The notes under the pieces are model-generated. The model made no database searches. It had not been told where the DNA came from and saw nothing but the letters and a program-made list of their open reading frames with translations. This document shows positions 16,935-25,674 of a stretch of DNA of 32,188 nucleotides, piece by piece. The stretch's first letter is position 1; each line of letters opens with the position of its first letter. A program made the translations under genes and the position numbers. The DNA comes from Alphaproteobacteria bacterium (GTDB lineage: Bacteria; Pseudomonadota; Alphaproteobacteria; Rhizobiales; JAJRRF01), in contig JAJRRF010000162.1 of assembly GCA_024279735.1 (NCBI GenBank), positions 1 through 32,188 of the forward strand. Reading direction: 5' to 3'.

Positions 16935-17519
16935 GTGATATTCTGGGCTTCAGCATCTCAAGAAAAAAGTCCTGTGCTTGAGGGGCAAGGTATTGTCATG
17001 AGGCTTCCTGTACTTGATGACTTCCAGCAATGGTCTGATTTGCGCCACCAAAGCCAGATTTTTTTGCAGCCCTGGGAACCTGTCTGGACGGAAAATGAAC
17101 TGACAAAAAGTTCATTCCGTCGCCGTGTCAAATTTTATGAAAAACAGAGGCTTGAGGGGGGGAGCTTTTGCTTCCTGATTTTTGATGGCAAGACAGGCTC
17201 GTTGGTAGGGGGGCTGAACATGACACAGGTTCGCAGGGGCGTGATACAGAGCTGTGTGCTGGGTTACTGGATCGGGGAATGCTATGCGTCACAGGGATAT
17301 ATGACCAGGGCAGTCAGGCTGGTCTGTGACTTTGCCTTTGATGCGCAGGGACTGCACCGTGTTGAAGCTGCGTGTCTGTTGGATAATATTGCTTCTGTAA
17401 AATTGCTGAGAAAGACAGGGTTTGTATTTGAGGGACTGGCACGGCAATATCTCAAAATTAATGGCATCTGGCAGGATCATTTCTTATTCGCAAAAATTAA
17501 GGATGAGAACCAAAAGTAG
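16935..17519 (+). CDS. GNAT-family N-acetyltransferase (RimJ/RimL type)
   Basis: The 194-residue protein shows the RimJ/RimL GNAT pattern: VMRLPVLDDFQQWSDLR near the N-terminus, FLIFDGKTGSLVGGLNM, the acetyl-CoA loop YWIGECYASQGYMTRAVRLV, and HRVEAACLLDNIASVKLLRKTGFVFEGLARQYL. Family members acetylate N-terminal residues of ribosomal proteins or other substrates; the substrate here is unknown. The GTG start has AAAGGA eight bases upstream. In many alphaproteobacteria an M16 peptidase gene separates thrC from this acetyltransferase; none is present here. Confidence 0.88.
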   Translation: MIFWASASQEKSPVLEGQGIVMRLPVLDDFQQWSDLRHQSQIFLQPWEPVWTENELTKSSFRRRVKFYEKQRLEGGSFCFLIFDGKTGSLVGGLNMTQVRRGVIQSCVLGYWIGECYASQGYMTRAVRLVCDFAFDAQGLHRVEAACLLDNIASVKLLRKTGFVFEGLARQYLKINGIWQDHFLFAKIKDENQK

Positions 17520-17665
17520 AAAAAACAGACTTTTGTCCCAAACATGCCATATATTCAGGCGGATCGTGTTGTAGGCTCTGGACTATTATGGGGTCAGGGA
17601 CAATAACCTTTTATGGGGTGGCCTATGATATATGATGTCAACGGCGGCCAATTGGGAATAGGTAT

Positions 17666-20600
17666 ATGAGCGAAGCCAGGTTATGTTTGGGTTTTTTGGA
17701 TATGGCCTTGCCAGGTTGTTTTGTTCGTCTTTATGCTGCGTTTTATAGAAATTTTTCAACCTATCCTCGGCTTGGAATGTACCTGGTTATCGGGGTGCTG
17801 TTTTCTGTCTTTTCCCTCTCGCCAGTACTTGCCCTTGAGCCAATCTTGCTGAAGCAGCATTCAGAAAAGGGGCTTGGCAAAGCCTCGACTGACAACCGGA
17901 TTGATATCAATCAAAAAGGTGATTTTTATCTTGGCAAAAGCAAACAGATACAGGTGAGGACGGCTGCTGATGCCGAAGGTATATCCCAACGTATGGTCGT
18001 GGGGAGTAAATTTGGGGCTGCCAAGCCAAACTGGGTCGTATTCGCCCTAAAGAATACTACAGACCAGCAGATGGAACGCTGGCTGGTTGCCAAGCGGTAC
18101 AATATAATGGGGTCAGGAATTTTCTGGCCAGACCTTGACCGCAGGCGCATATTGGCAGTGACCCCGTCTGTCGGGTTTCGCCCTGAGGCTGTCAAGAGCG
18201 ATCAGACGGATATTTTCAGGCTGACTGTTGAACCAGGTGCAACTGTAACATTTGTAGCTGAGTTGACAAAGGGACGTTTCCCAGACCTTTCATTATGGAA
18301 AAGCTCTGCATTTGAGGAGAAGCGACGGGATATTGTGCTGTTTAATGGCATTCTGCTTGGCATTACAAGCCTGCTGGCTCTATTGCTCTCTGTACTCTTT
18401 ATTGCAAATCCCCGGGTACTTTTTCCTGCTTCAGCCCTGGTGGCCTGGAGTGTACTGGCCTATTTCTGTGTTGACTTTGGTTTCTGGGGTAAATTGTTTA
18501 ACCTTTCGGCGGAGCATAACGCCGTTTACCGGGGCATTACGGAGGCAGCGATACCTGCGAGCCTGACGATTTTTCTTTACTTGTTTTTGAGGATCAGCCT
18601 TTGGTATAAGTGGGTACGTTACAGTTTTCTGTTATGGATCGCAGCTTTGCTTTGCCTGGTTGTGTTTGCCAGTTTCCAACCCCAGATTGGCAGTGGGCTT
18701 GCCAGGCTCGCACTCCTTGGAACGGTTGGGGCATCAGGCTTCCTGTTACTGTACCTCACTTTTTCCGGTCATGGCAGGGCGATGTCATTGATGCCGACAT
18801 GGCTTCTTTTTATGGTCTGGCTGTTTGCAGGGATGATGGCTGTGAACGGTGTCTTGCAGGGGGATTTTATCCCGCCAGTACTGAATGCTGGCCTGATGTT
18901 GTTCCTGGTTCTGATTGGCTTGTTGGTCACCCAGTTTGCCTTTGAGCATACCGAGTTTCTTGAGGGAACCCCGCCAGGGTCACTGCAAAAGAAAATTATG
19001 GCTCTTGAAGCTGCCAAGGCACATGTCTGGGAATGGAATATCAAAAAAGATCGTGTCACGGTTGGGCGTGAAATAGAGGAAAACCTGGGACTTGCCTGGG
19101 GCAGTATTAAAAAGAGGGAGCAGTGGCTTGGTTATATGCACCCTTCAGACCGGGATAAATTTTCCCATCTGTTGTCAGACATCAAGCAAAACGAGGGCGG
19201 GAACATTTGTGAAAGTTTTCGGATGCGCCGTACTGACGGTTCCTATCTGTGGTTTGACCTGAAAGCCTTCAGTCAGGAAATCGGGACACGCCGTACTCTG
19301 CGTTGCATTGGCCTGATCACCAATGATACAGATACCAGACGCAGCAGCGAAAGGCTGAAAAATAATAGTGTGTTAGACAATATGACAGGCCTGGCCAACA
19401 GGGAACTTTTTCTGGACCGGTTGTCAACTGCTCTGGTGCTAACCCGTGAAAACAGGGACATGCCGCCAACTGTTATCATTATTGATATTGACCGCTTTAA
19501 AAGTATTAACTCCAGTTTTGGTATGGGTATTGGCGATACGATCCTGCTGACTGTTGCCCGCCGGATTACAGATCATTTGCGGCCACAGGATACGCTGGCT
19601 CGTGTGGGTGGAAACCAGTTTGCTGTCAAGCTGAATGCCCAGGCCAACCAGGATGAGGTTATGGCCACTACGGTAGGGTTGCAACAGTCCCTGAAAGAGC
19701 CAATCATTATCAGCGGGCAGCACATTGCCTTGACGACCTCTATAGGGATCACAGTCTATAACGGAACCCAGATTGATCATGAAGAGCTGTTCCGCGAGGC
19801 TGAAATTGCCATGTTCCACGCCAAGCATGGGGGAACGAACCGTATTGAGGTCTTTAGGAATGAGATGCGGGACAATGAGGACAACAACCTGTCCTTACTC
19901 AATGACCTACGGTTGGCCATAGGCAGTAATGAACTGGAAATCGTTTACCAGCCCATTTTGCGGATGAGCCGTGATGAGCTTGTCGGGTTTGAGGCTTTGT
20001 TGCGCTGGCACCATCCACGTCTGGGTGTTATCAGTCCAGAAGAGTTTATACCGCTGGCAGAAAAAAATGGCCTGATCCACAAGATAGGACTCTATGTTTT
20101 GGAAAGTGCGACAACGGCTGTCCTTGGATGGAACAGGCTGCTTAAGGATCCAAAGAAACCGGTCTTTGTCAGTGTCAATGTTTCTAGCCGCCAACTGTTC
20201 AGGGGAGAGCTGGTCAGTGATGTCAGCCAGATTTTGGAAGGTAAAAAAATACCCAGTTCGATGCTGAGGCTAGAGATTACGGAAACGATCGTGATGGAAA
20301 ACCCCGAAGAGGCGGGCGGAATATTGAGAGAGCTCAAGGCTTTGGGTGTTGGCCTGTCAATGGATGATTTTGGTACAGGGTATTCTTCCTTGGCCTATTT
20401 GCTCAGGTTTCCGTTTGACACTATCAAGATTGACAAGGAGCTGGTCAGCCTGGAGCACGATGGCAAGATTATCCTGCGTTCTGTGGTGGCCATGGTTCAT
20501 GAGCTGGGAAAGTTTCTGGTGGCTGAAGGCGTTGAGACTGTTGAGGAAGTCAATTTTCTCCATTCTATTGAATGCGATTATGGGCAGGGTTTTCTCTATG

Positions 20601-20902
20601 GAGAACCAATGGATAATGAGGCTGTCATGAGCTTCCTTGGCAGTTTTTCTATCTTTACCCGCAAATCCCTGAAGGTAAAGCTTAAGGAGAAAAAGGCGCA
20701 GGCTCTGCAAGAGGCATCTCTGGTTACAGGACAGGGAGAACATGCTGGAGCAGTTGTGCAAGGTCATAATACAGGAACAGGGCAGCCACTACAGCCTGCT
20801 GCACCCAATGGTGATTTGGCTTTGCCAGTCCGTTATCAGCAAGCAGACAATGTAGATTTGGCTTCTGAGGTTTCCCCGGTTAACCCATTAGCTTCAACCT
20901 GA
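17666..20902 (+). CDS. membrane sensor with PAS, degenerate GGDEF and intact EAL domains
   Basis: The 1078-residue protein has an N-terminal hydrophobic segment (about 37-57), a periplasmic domain (about 58-220) resembling 7TMR-DISM extracellular modules (KPNWVVFALKNTTD), about seven membrane segments (about 225-428), a PAS fold (about 450-555, VWEWNIKKDRV and DGSYLWFDLKAF), a GGDEF domain from about 570, and an EAL domain from about 755. The GGDEF signature is GGNQF (about 648-652), so diguanylate cyclase activity is probably lost. The EAL side keeps FEALLRW (776-778), NVSSRQL, LEITETIVM, DDFGTGYSS, KIDKEL, AEGVET and GQGFLYG, so it should hydrolyse cyclic di-GMP. The last 80 residues are low-complexity. 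It stands alone, upstream of the metallophosphoesterase. Confidence 0.9.
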   Translation: MSEARLCLGFLDMALPGCFVRLYAAFYRNFSTYPRLGMYLVIGVLFSVFSLSPVLALEPILLKQHSEKGLGKASTDNRIDINQKGDFYLGKSKQIQVRTAADAEGISQRMVVGSKFGAAKPNWVVFALKNTTDQQMERWLVAKRYNIMGSGIFWPDLDRRRILAVTPSVGFRPEAVKSDQTDIFRLTVEPGATVTFVAELTKGRFPDLSLWKSSAFEEKRRDIVLFNGILLGITSLLALLLSVLFIANPRVLFPASALVAWSVLAYFCVDFGFWGKLFNLSAEHNAVYRGITEAAIPASLTIFLYLFLRISLWYKWVRYSFLLWIAALLCLVVFASFQPQIGSGLARLALLGTVGASGFLLLYLTFSGHGRAMSLMPTWLLFMVWLFAGMMAVNGVLQGDFIPPVLNAGLMLFLVLIGLLVTQFAFEHTEFLEGTPPGSLQKKIMALEAAKAHVWEWNIKKDRVTVGREIEENLGLAWGSIKKREQWLGYMHPSDRDKFSHLLSDIKQNEGGNICESFRMRRTDGSYLWFDLKAFSQEIGTRRTLRCIGLITNDTDTRRSSERLKNNSVLDNMTGLANRELFLDRLSTALVLTRENRDMPPTVIIIDIDRFKSINSSFGMGIGDTILLTVARRITDHLRPQDTLARVGGNQFAVKLNAQANQDEVMATTVGLQQSLKEPIIISGQHIALTTSIGITVYNGTQIDHEELFREAEIAMFHAKHGGTNRIEVFRNEMRDNEDNNLSLLNDLRLAIGSNELEIVYQPILRMSRDELVGFEALLRWHHPRLGVISPEEFIPLAEKNGLIHKIGLYVLESATTAVLGWNRLLKDPKKPVFVSVNVSSRQLFRGELVSDVSQILEGKKIPSSMLRLEITETIVMENPEEAGGILRELKALGVGLSMDDFGTGYSSLAYLLRFPFDTIKIDKELVSLEHDGKIILRSVVAMVHELGKFLVAEGVETVEEVNFLHSIECDYGQGFLYGEPMDNEAVMSFLGSFSIFTRKSLKVKLKEKKAQALQEASLVTGQGEHAGAVVQGHNTGTGQPLQPAAPNGDLALPVRYQQADNVDLASEVSPVNPLAST

Positions 20903-21074
20903 CCGCTGAAGGCTGTTCCATATCTTATCTGATGGGGTCTCCTTATAGCTTTATGGGGTGTATTGTGGGCAGGGTAAGCTTTATGACTGCGGTTAATTGG
21001 AACTTGCAAAACAGTTGTGGGCAGGCTAGATATTCATTTTTTCAATGTAAACAGAAATATTGGAGCCTTCCCTT

Positions 21075-21809
21075 ATGAAACTTCATATCTTGAGTGACCT
21101 GCATATTGAGACCAAGGCATTCACCTTGCCAAAAACGGATGCCGATGTACTGGTTTTGGCAGGGGACATTAACAGGGCAGGCAAGGGGATTGACTGGGCT
21201 CTGGAGAGTTTTCCTGAGAGGCCTATTCTTTATGTCATGGGAAACCATGAATATCATGGCTATGCGATGCCTTCCCTGACCAATGAGATGAGGGAAAAGA
21301 CCAAGGGGACGCGGGTTCATTTCCTTGAAAATGATGTGACAGAGATTGATGGCGTTTCCTTTTTTGGTGCCACGCTCTGGACAGACTATAACTTGCTCAA
21401 TGACCCCAAAAAGGCACAGCTTTATGCAGAAGAGAACCTTAAAGACCATAAGTTGATCAGGGTAGACGGGGAGGATCGGGTTCTGAAGGGAGCTGACAAG
21501 TTGGTCTATCATCACAGAACCCGTGAAGCTCTGGAAAGCGTGGGGCAGGTTGATGTGGTGATTACCCACCATACCCCCAGTGTGCGATCTGTGCCTGAGA
21601 AATTTATAAAAGGGATCAGGGCAACCTCTTCAGCATCCAATATGGATGGCTGGGTGCCGCGTCATGCGAAAAAACTGTGGATACATGGCCATACCCATTT
21701 TAGTGCTGACTATGACATTGAGGGTGTCCGTGTCGTCAGTAATCCGCGCGGCTATATCCCTTTTGAGCCAAATGAAAAATTTGATGAAAATTTTATGGTT
21801 GAGGTTTAG
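21075..21809 (+). CDS. calcineurin-like metallophosphoesterase
   Basis: The 244-residue protein carries the dimetal phosphoesterase motifs in order: SDLHIE, LAGDINRAG, MGNHEYHG, ITHHTPS and the closing HGHTHFSADY. These are the metal ligands of the calcineurin-like superfamily; the substrate cannot be predicted. The ATG at 21075 has GGAG nine bases upstream; a TTG at 21060 adds five residues and is unlikely. Its stop codon overlaps the ribosome binding site of the CCA-adding enzyme gene, which points to a shared message and translational coupling. Confidence 0.9.
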   Translation: MKLHILSDLHIETKAFTLPKTDADVLVLAGDINRAGKGIDWALESFPERPILYVMGNHEYHGYAMPSLTNEMREKTKGTRVHFLENDVTEIDGVSFFGATLWTDYNLLNDPKKAQLYAEENLKDHKLIRVDGEDRVLKGADKLVYHHRTREALESVGQVDVVITHHTPSVRSVPEKFIKGIRATSSASNMDGWVPRHAKKLWIHGHTHFSADYDIEGVRVVSNPRGYIPFEPNEKFDENFMVEV

Positions 21810-21835
21810 GGGGGTGAGCCTATACCATAGGCTGT
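21808..21835 (+). promoter_or_regulatory. ribosome binding site bridged to its start by a hairpin
   Basis: AGGGGGG (21808-21814), which overlaps the stop of the preceding gene, is about 21 bases from the ATG, too far for normal initiation. The bases between form a stem AGCCTAT/ATAGGCT (21817-21823 and 21827-21833) with a 3-base loop. When folded, only about four unpaired bases separate the purine tract from the ATG at 21836. This is seen directly; its use in translation is inference. Confidence 0.45.
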
Positions 21836-23053
21836 ATGGTAGAAAAAAACTTGGCTCAGGTAGACTGGCTTGCTGACAGTGCAACGCAACGTGTTTTTTC
21901 CCTTCTGCATGAGGGGGGCTTTCAGGCGCGTGTCGTTGGCGGGGCAGTGCGCAACACCCTTCTTGGCCTGCCCATTTCTGATATTGATTTTGCAGGTACA
22001 GCACTGCCAGAGCAGGTTATGGCTCTGGCTAAGGCGGTCGAGATCAGGTGTCTGCCAACAGGGATATCCCACGGGACCGTCACCCTTATGATTGAGGGGA
22101 TGTCTTTTGAGATTACGACCCTGCGCAGGGACGAGCAAACCAATGGCCGCCATGCTGTCGTTGCCTTTACAGATGACTGGGAGCAGGATGCGGCGCGGCG
22201 GGACTTTACGATCAATGCGCTTTACGCAGATGCAGATGGCAGCCTGTTTGATCCTTTGGGGGGATTGCCTGACCTGGAGCGGGGGCGGATCGCATTTATT
22301 GGCAATGCTGATGCGCGGGTGAGAGAAGATTACCTGCGTATCCTGCGTTTCTTTCGTTTCTATGGGCAATATGGGGTCGGGGATATAGACCAGGTCGGCT
22401 TTGAGGCCTGTATACGTGGCGGGGCTGGTTTACGCCAGGTTTCTGGCGAGCGTATCCATGTTGAACTTCTGAAAATTTTGGTCGCTGTCCAGGCCGAAAA
22501 GGCGACCCATGTCCTGTACCAAAGCGGCCTGCTGTTGCAAATTGTGGGGCAGGTCCCGTGTCTTTCCCGCTTTGTGACGATGCTTGCTACAGAACGTGCC
22601 CTGGGACTGGAGCAGGACGCACTTTTCAGGCTGGCAGCCCTATATATCCATATCCCTGAAGATATCAAGATTATAGGCAGGCGTTTGCGGCTCTCCAACA
22701 AGGAAAAACAGCGGCTGGAATGGTTTTCTAGAGCTGTTGATACGGAAAACTTTGTGGGTGGCAGGCTGGGGGAACTGCTTTATTTTCAGGGTGTGGAGGC
22801 TGTAAGGGTTTTTGTTCTACGTGCCGCCCTGAACTGTTCCGCGCCTTCGTCGCAACACCACAGGTTTCGGGCTGTGTTGGCACGGGTCGAAGCCTGGCAG
22901 CATCCTGTTTTTCCAGTCAGCGGGAAAGACTTGATTGCGCAAGGGGGTAAAAGCGGAAGAGAGTTGGGCGAGACCCTGAAACGGCTTGAGAACCAATGGG
23001 TTGCAAGCGGGTTTACAATGCCTAAAGAGCGGTTGCTCCAGATGACTTTTTAG
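21836..23053 (+). CDS. cca: CCA tRNA nucleotidyltransferase
   Basis: This class II nucleotidyltransferase repairs or adds the 3' CCA of tRNAs. The 405-residue protein shows the polyA-polymerase head motifs VVGGAVRNTLLG, DIDFAGTALPE, the TTLRRDE segment, RRDFTINALYAD, and DYLRILRFFRFYGQYG followed by SGERIHVELLKIL. The C-terminal half is the helical body typical of the alphaproteobacterial form. It follows a metallophosphoesterase, with the hairpin-bridged ribosome binding site described above. Its stop overlaps by four bases that of the convergent TPR gene. The nearby tRNA-Val already encodes CCA, so the enzyme may act mainly in repair. Confidence 0.92.
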   Translation: MVEKNLAQVDWLADSATQRVFSLLHEGGFQARVVGGAVRNTLLGLPISDIDFAGTALPEQVMALAKAVEIRCLPTGISHGTVTLMIEGMSFEITTLRRDEQTNGRHAVVAFTDDWEQDAARRDFTINALYADADGSLFDPLGGLPDLERGRIAFIGNADARVREDYLRILRFFRFYGQYGVGDIDQVGFEACIRGGAGLRQVSGERIHVELLKILVAVQAEKATHVLYQSGLLLQIVGQVPCLSRFVTMLATERALGLEQDALFRLAALYIHIPEDIKIIGRRLRLSNKEKQRLEWFSRAVDTENFVGGRLGELLYFQGVEAVRVFVLRAALNCSAPSSQHHRFRAVLARVEAWQHPVFPVSGKDLIAQGGKSGRELGETLKRLENQWVASGFTMPKERLLQMTF

Positions 23054-23730
23054 GTCTTCTGTCCCTTGACATCACGGCTCAGGGTCTCAACAGCCTCAAT
23101 GGCAGATTGCAGGTGTGGGTTAATCGACAAAAGCTTTTGATAGGCTTTCAGAGCAGCCTTTTTATGTCCTGTTTCCCGCAGGATATTGGCCATACCATTG
23201 ATGGCCTGAAAATGCTTTGAGTCCAGGGTCAAAACCTGTTGCAGGTTGATCATGGCATTATGGTAATCTTCTGCCATAAAATAGACCATGGCGCGCTTGT
23301 TCCAGGCCTCAGTAAATCCTGGCTTTAGCTCAATGATCTTTCTGAGGATATAGGCTGCCTTGGGATAATCCTTGTCCTCAATTGCCAGCAGGGCATTGTT
23401 CATGAGCACGTCAATATGGTCGCTGCCTGAGGTCAGCCAGAGCTGTTCAATCGCATCAGACACTTGCTGGGCATTTTCTTTGGAGCGCACTTTTTGCAGC
23501 TTGGTATAGAGCCGCCCTAACAAGGTTTTCTTTTGGGAAAAGTTGAAATTGTCAGGGATCAGTGTAAGTTTCTTTGTTGGCGGAAAGGATGCCGTCTGCC
23601 CAGCCAGATCCTTTTTAAGGAAGATTGGCGCACTGTTGGCACTTACGGAAAAACCCAATGAGAGCAACATGACAGATGTCAGGCTAACAATATTTTTATG
23701 ATGTGCATACATAGAGAGAAATCGCCGCAT
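23050..23730 (-). CDS. tetratricopeptide-repeat protein, exported
   Basis: The 226-residue protein has a signal-peptide-like start (hydrophobic SVMLLSLGFSVSANSA, cleavage near residue 33) and then TPR-like helix pairs from about residue 105: DVLMNNALLAIEDKDYPKAA, AWNKRAMVYFMAEDYHNAMI, AINGMANILRETGHKKAALK and a closing helix. TPR arrays bind partner proteins; the partner is unknown. Exported TPR proteins of this size are common in alphaproteobacteria. An ATG at 23712 is an alternative start. Its stop overlaps that of the CCA-adding enzyme by four bases, so the two genes converge. Confidence 0.8.
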   Translation of the reverse strand: MRRFLSMYAHHKNIVSLTSVMLLSLGFSVSANSAPIFLKKDLAGQTASFPPTKKLTLIPDNFNFSQKKTLLGRLYTKLQKVRSKENAQQVSDAIEQLWLTSGSDHIDVLMNNALLAIEDKDYPKAAYILRKIIELKPGFTEAWNKRAMVYFMAEDYHNAMINLQQVLTLDSKHFQAINGMANILRETGHKKAALKAYQKLLSINPHLQSAIEAVETLSRDVKGQKT

Positions 23731-24233
23731 AACCCCAGACCCTTGTTAATTGTATCATCCTGCAACACAAAACTAACTATCAGGTTGAATAAATATCTAG
23801 AAATCGGAACGCGGAAAATAAGCCGATGGAAGGAAACCTGATATATGAAACGCCTCATATCACAGATTCTTTAACGATTAGTAGTCTATTGTTTTTTGTT
23901 ATACAAGTGTATTTTATACAACTGTGCATATGTATAAAGAGAATTTACGTCTTAGAAAATTATCTGATTGCAAAAATGCCAGGCAAACTTTCTTGAGCCA
24001 GTGTGCAATATAATTGAGATTTACGTGGAATTTATGACACAGGACTACAGCCACGGATCTGGATAACGATTGCCAGGTCAGTTTGCAAGCAAGATTAGGC
24101 CAGTAGACCTTACCCTAGCCCTTACATGGCGCATATCTTAACCCGCATGTGTAGCCACTTACTTGCACTATCCATATACTTCAATTGTGACCAAAAGTTT
24201 TTTAATGATGGCAAGGAAGACAGCAACCAGAAT
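23731..24233. other. spacer upstream of the TPR gene, no gene found
   Basis: About 500 bases hold no frame I can support on either strand. A plus-strand frame at 24126-24341 is the antisense of rpmJ for much of its length. The left part (23760-24010) is AT-rich and should contain the promoter of the TPR gene. No small RNA was recognised. Confidence 0.5.
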
Positions 24234-24359
24234 TTATCCTTGGCGCGCCTTGAACCTTTTATTGACCTTGTTAATGATATAGAGGCGGCCACGGCGGCGC
24301 ACAATCTGGTTGTCGCGATGACGGTTTCTAAGGGATTTTAGAGAATTCTTAATTTTCAT
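24234..24359 (-). CDS. rpmJ: 50S ribosomal protein bL36 (cysteine-less form)
   Basis: This 41-residue gene is read from an ATG at 24359 (complement 24357-24359) to TAA at 24236-24234. It begins [18 protein letters not shown] and continues with [12 protein letters not shown] and ends RFKARQG, the exact layout of alphaproteobacterial bL36. The zinc-binding cysteines of the canonical C-plus form are absent; this C-minus version needs no zinc. bL36 binds 23S rRNA in the large subunit. It stands alone, downstream of tRNA-Val in the same direction. No strong ribosome binding site is seen. Confidence 0.95.
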   Translation of the reverse strand: MKIKNSLKSLRNRHRDNQIVRRRGRLYIINKVNKRFKARQG

Positions 24360-24441
24360 GACTGTGAATGGGTTTACCTGCGTATTGGCAAACCAACGTC
24401 CCATACTTAAATGTTAGATAAATAAAGTTTTTAATGAAATA

Positions 24442-24516
24442 TGGTGGGGACGACTGGGATTGAACCAGTGACCCCTTCGATGTCAACGAAGTGCTCTCCC
24501 ACTGAGCTACGCCCCC
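24442..24516 (-). tRNA. tRNA-Val (anticodon GAC), CCA encoded
   Basis: The minus strand folds as a cloverleaf: acceptor GGGGGCG pairs with CGTCCCC (one G-U), a D arm with GCTC/GAGC, an anticodon stem CTTCG/CGAAG with loop TTGACAT (anticodon GAC, valine GUC/GUU codons), and a T arm ACTGG-TTCAATC-CCAGT. Discriminator A and a genomic CCA follow (complement of 24442-24445). No T-run follows closely, so transcription may continue into rpmJ. Confidence 0.96.
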
Positions 24517-25080
24517 CATGCCATTAAAGCGCAATCCCTAGCACATCATTTTATAAACAGCAAGACCCGTTTGTCATCTTGTCATAATATTTTGGTATCT
24601 GCCTGTCATGTGGCTTGTCTTGAAGTGTGATAATGCCAAGTTTTTCTGTGTTCTGGGATAAAATTTAAGCCCAGTGTATTTCTTGTTGCAGAAACGACAC
24701 TGTGGTGCATTAATGATTTGTTAAGGATTGCTTTGCTAAGCTGGAGAGGCCTACAGCTATAGGGCAGGCCATCAAATCCACAAGGCAAAAGTCGTGGTGG
24801 AAAATATATCGTGGACAATTTATAGTAGCATCTTGTCATGATGATTCTGTATCGTCTAGTCTTTGGGCAATCGAATCGGAGTACCTCTTTCCTGGCTTGT
24901 CACCCGGTAACTATCAGGGACACCAAGAGGAATGAGTTTGCAGCTTTTGGGTTAAGTAATTGCGTGTTTTAAGATCATAAAACATTTTGGGAAGGGCAGG
25001 TGCAGCTGAATGCTGTAGTATGAGCGACCTTTCAAAAGTGCAACCTTTTTACCTAAAACAGACAAGCAGAGGGAAATTTC
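24517..25080. other. spacer between tRNA-Val and the YbjN gene, no gene found
   Basis: No convincing coding frame is present on either strand over about 560 bases; a minus frame at 24606-24839 has no ribosome binding site and no familiar motif. The end of the spacer contains the YbjN ribosome binding site (GAGGG, about eight bases before the ATG). Promoters for tRNA-Val (leftward) and ybjN (rightward) must lie here, but I cannot point to clear ones. Confidence 0.5.
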
Positions 25081-25581
25081 ATGGGCTCCTTACTTCAACA
25101 CCACTTTATTCCTGCCAGTAACCCGATTGACCTGGTAGAGCAAATTGCAAATTCACATGACTGGTCGTTTGAGCGGGCTGTGGAAGAGGAACTCACATTG
25201 GCTGTTGAGGGCAACTGGTGTGACTACCATATTTCCCTGAACTGGCGACAGGATCTTGAAGCCTTGCATATGGCCTGTGCCTTTGACCTAAAAGTTCCTG
25301 ACAGCAGGTTGTCCGAAGTGTACCGTCTGGTTGCCAAGATTAATGAACAGATGTGGATTGGTCATTTTGATGTCTGGTCTTCTGAAGGGCTTATCATGTT
25401 CCGTCATGGGCTGATGCTTAACAATAGCCAGCCTTCTGTTGAACAATGTGAAGCCCTGTTACAGGCAGCACTCGAATCTTGTGAACGCTATTATCAGGCC
25501 TTCCAATATGTGATCTGGGCAGGAAAAAATGCGCCGGATGCGATGGCTTCTGTTATGTTTGAAACCCAGGGCCGGGCCTAA
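25081..25581 (+). CDS. YbjN domain-containing protein
   Basis: The 166-residue protein matches the YbjN (DUF1790) family: NPIDLVEQIANSHDWSFERA near the N-terminus, the strand pair LTLAVEGNWCDYHISLNWRQDLEALHMACAF, the helix LSEVYRLVAKINEQMWIGHFDVW, then GLIMFRHGLML and a C-terminal helix. The fold resembles type III secretion chaperones. The family's role is poorly known; E. coli YbjN is linked to stress and motility. It is followed by proC in the same direction, a pairing common in alphaproteobacteria. Confidence 0.88.
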   Translation: MGSLLQHHFIPASNPIDLVEQIANSHDWSFERAVEEELTLAVEGNWCDYHISLNWRQDLEALHMACAFDLKVPDSRLSEVYRLVAKINEQMWIGHFDVWSSEGLIMFRHGLMLNNSQPSVEQCEALLQAALESCERYYQAFQYVIWAGKNAPDAMASVMFETQGRA

Positions 25582-25596
25582 AATATCTTCTTAAAT

Positions 25597-25626
25597 CTTG
25601 ACATGCCTAGCCTTTGGTTGCTCTAT
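25597..25626 (+). promoter_or_regulatory. candidate promoter for proC
   Basis: CTTGAC (25597-25602, reading on as TTGACA) is followed after 18 bases by CTCTAT (25621-25626). This resembles the alphaproteobacterial housekeeping consensus CTTGAC-N17-CTATAT. It lies in the 87-base gap between ybjN and proC. The evidence is sequence similarity only. Confidence 0.45.
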
Positions 25627-25674
25627 GGGCAGCCAGTATAGACGTGCTGTGGTAACGAGAGAAGGGAGATGTCC

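Noticed and set aside
24126-24341. 71-residue plus-strand frame
   Set aside because: It lies antisense to rpmJ over most of its length; the rpmJ reading is a clear ribosomal protein, so this frame is a shadow.
24606-24839. 77-residue minus-strand frame between tRNA-Val and ybjN
   Set aside because: It has no ribosome binding site, no motif and biased composition typical of chance frames.
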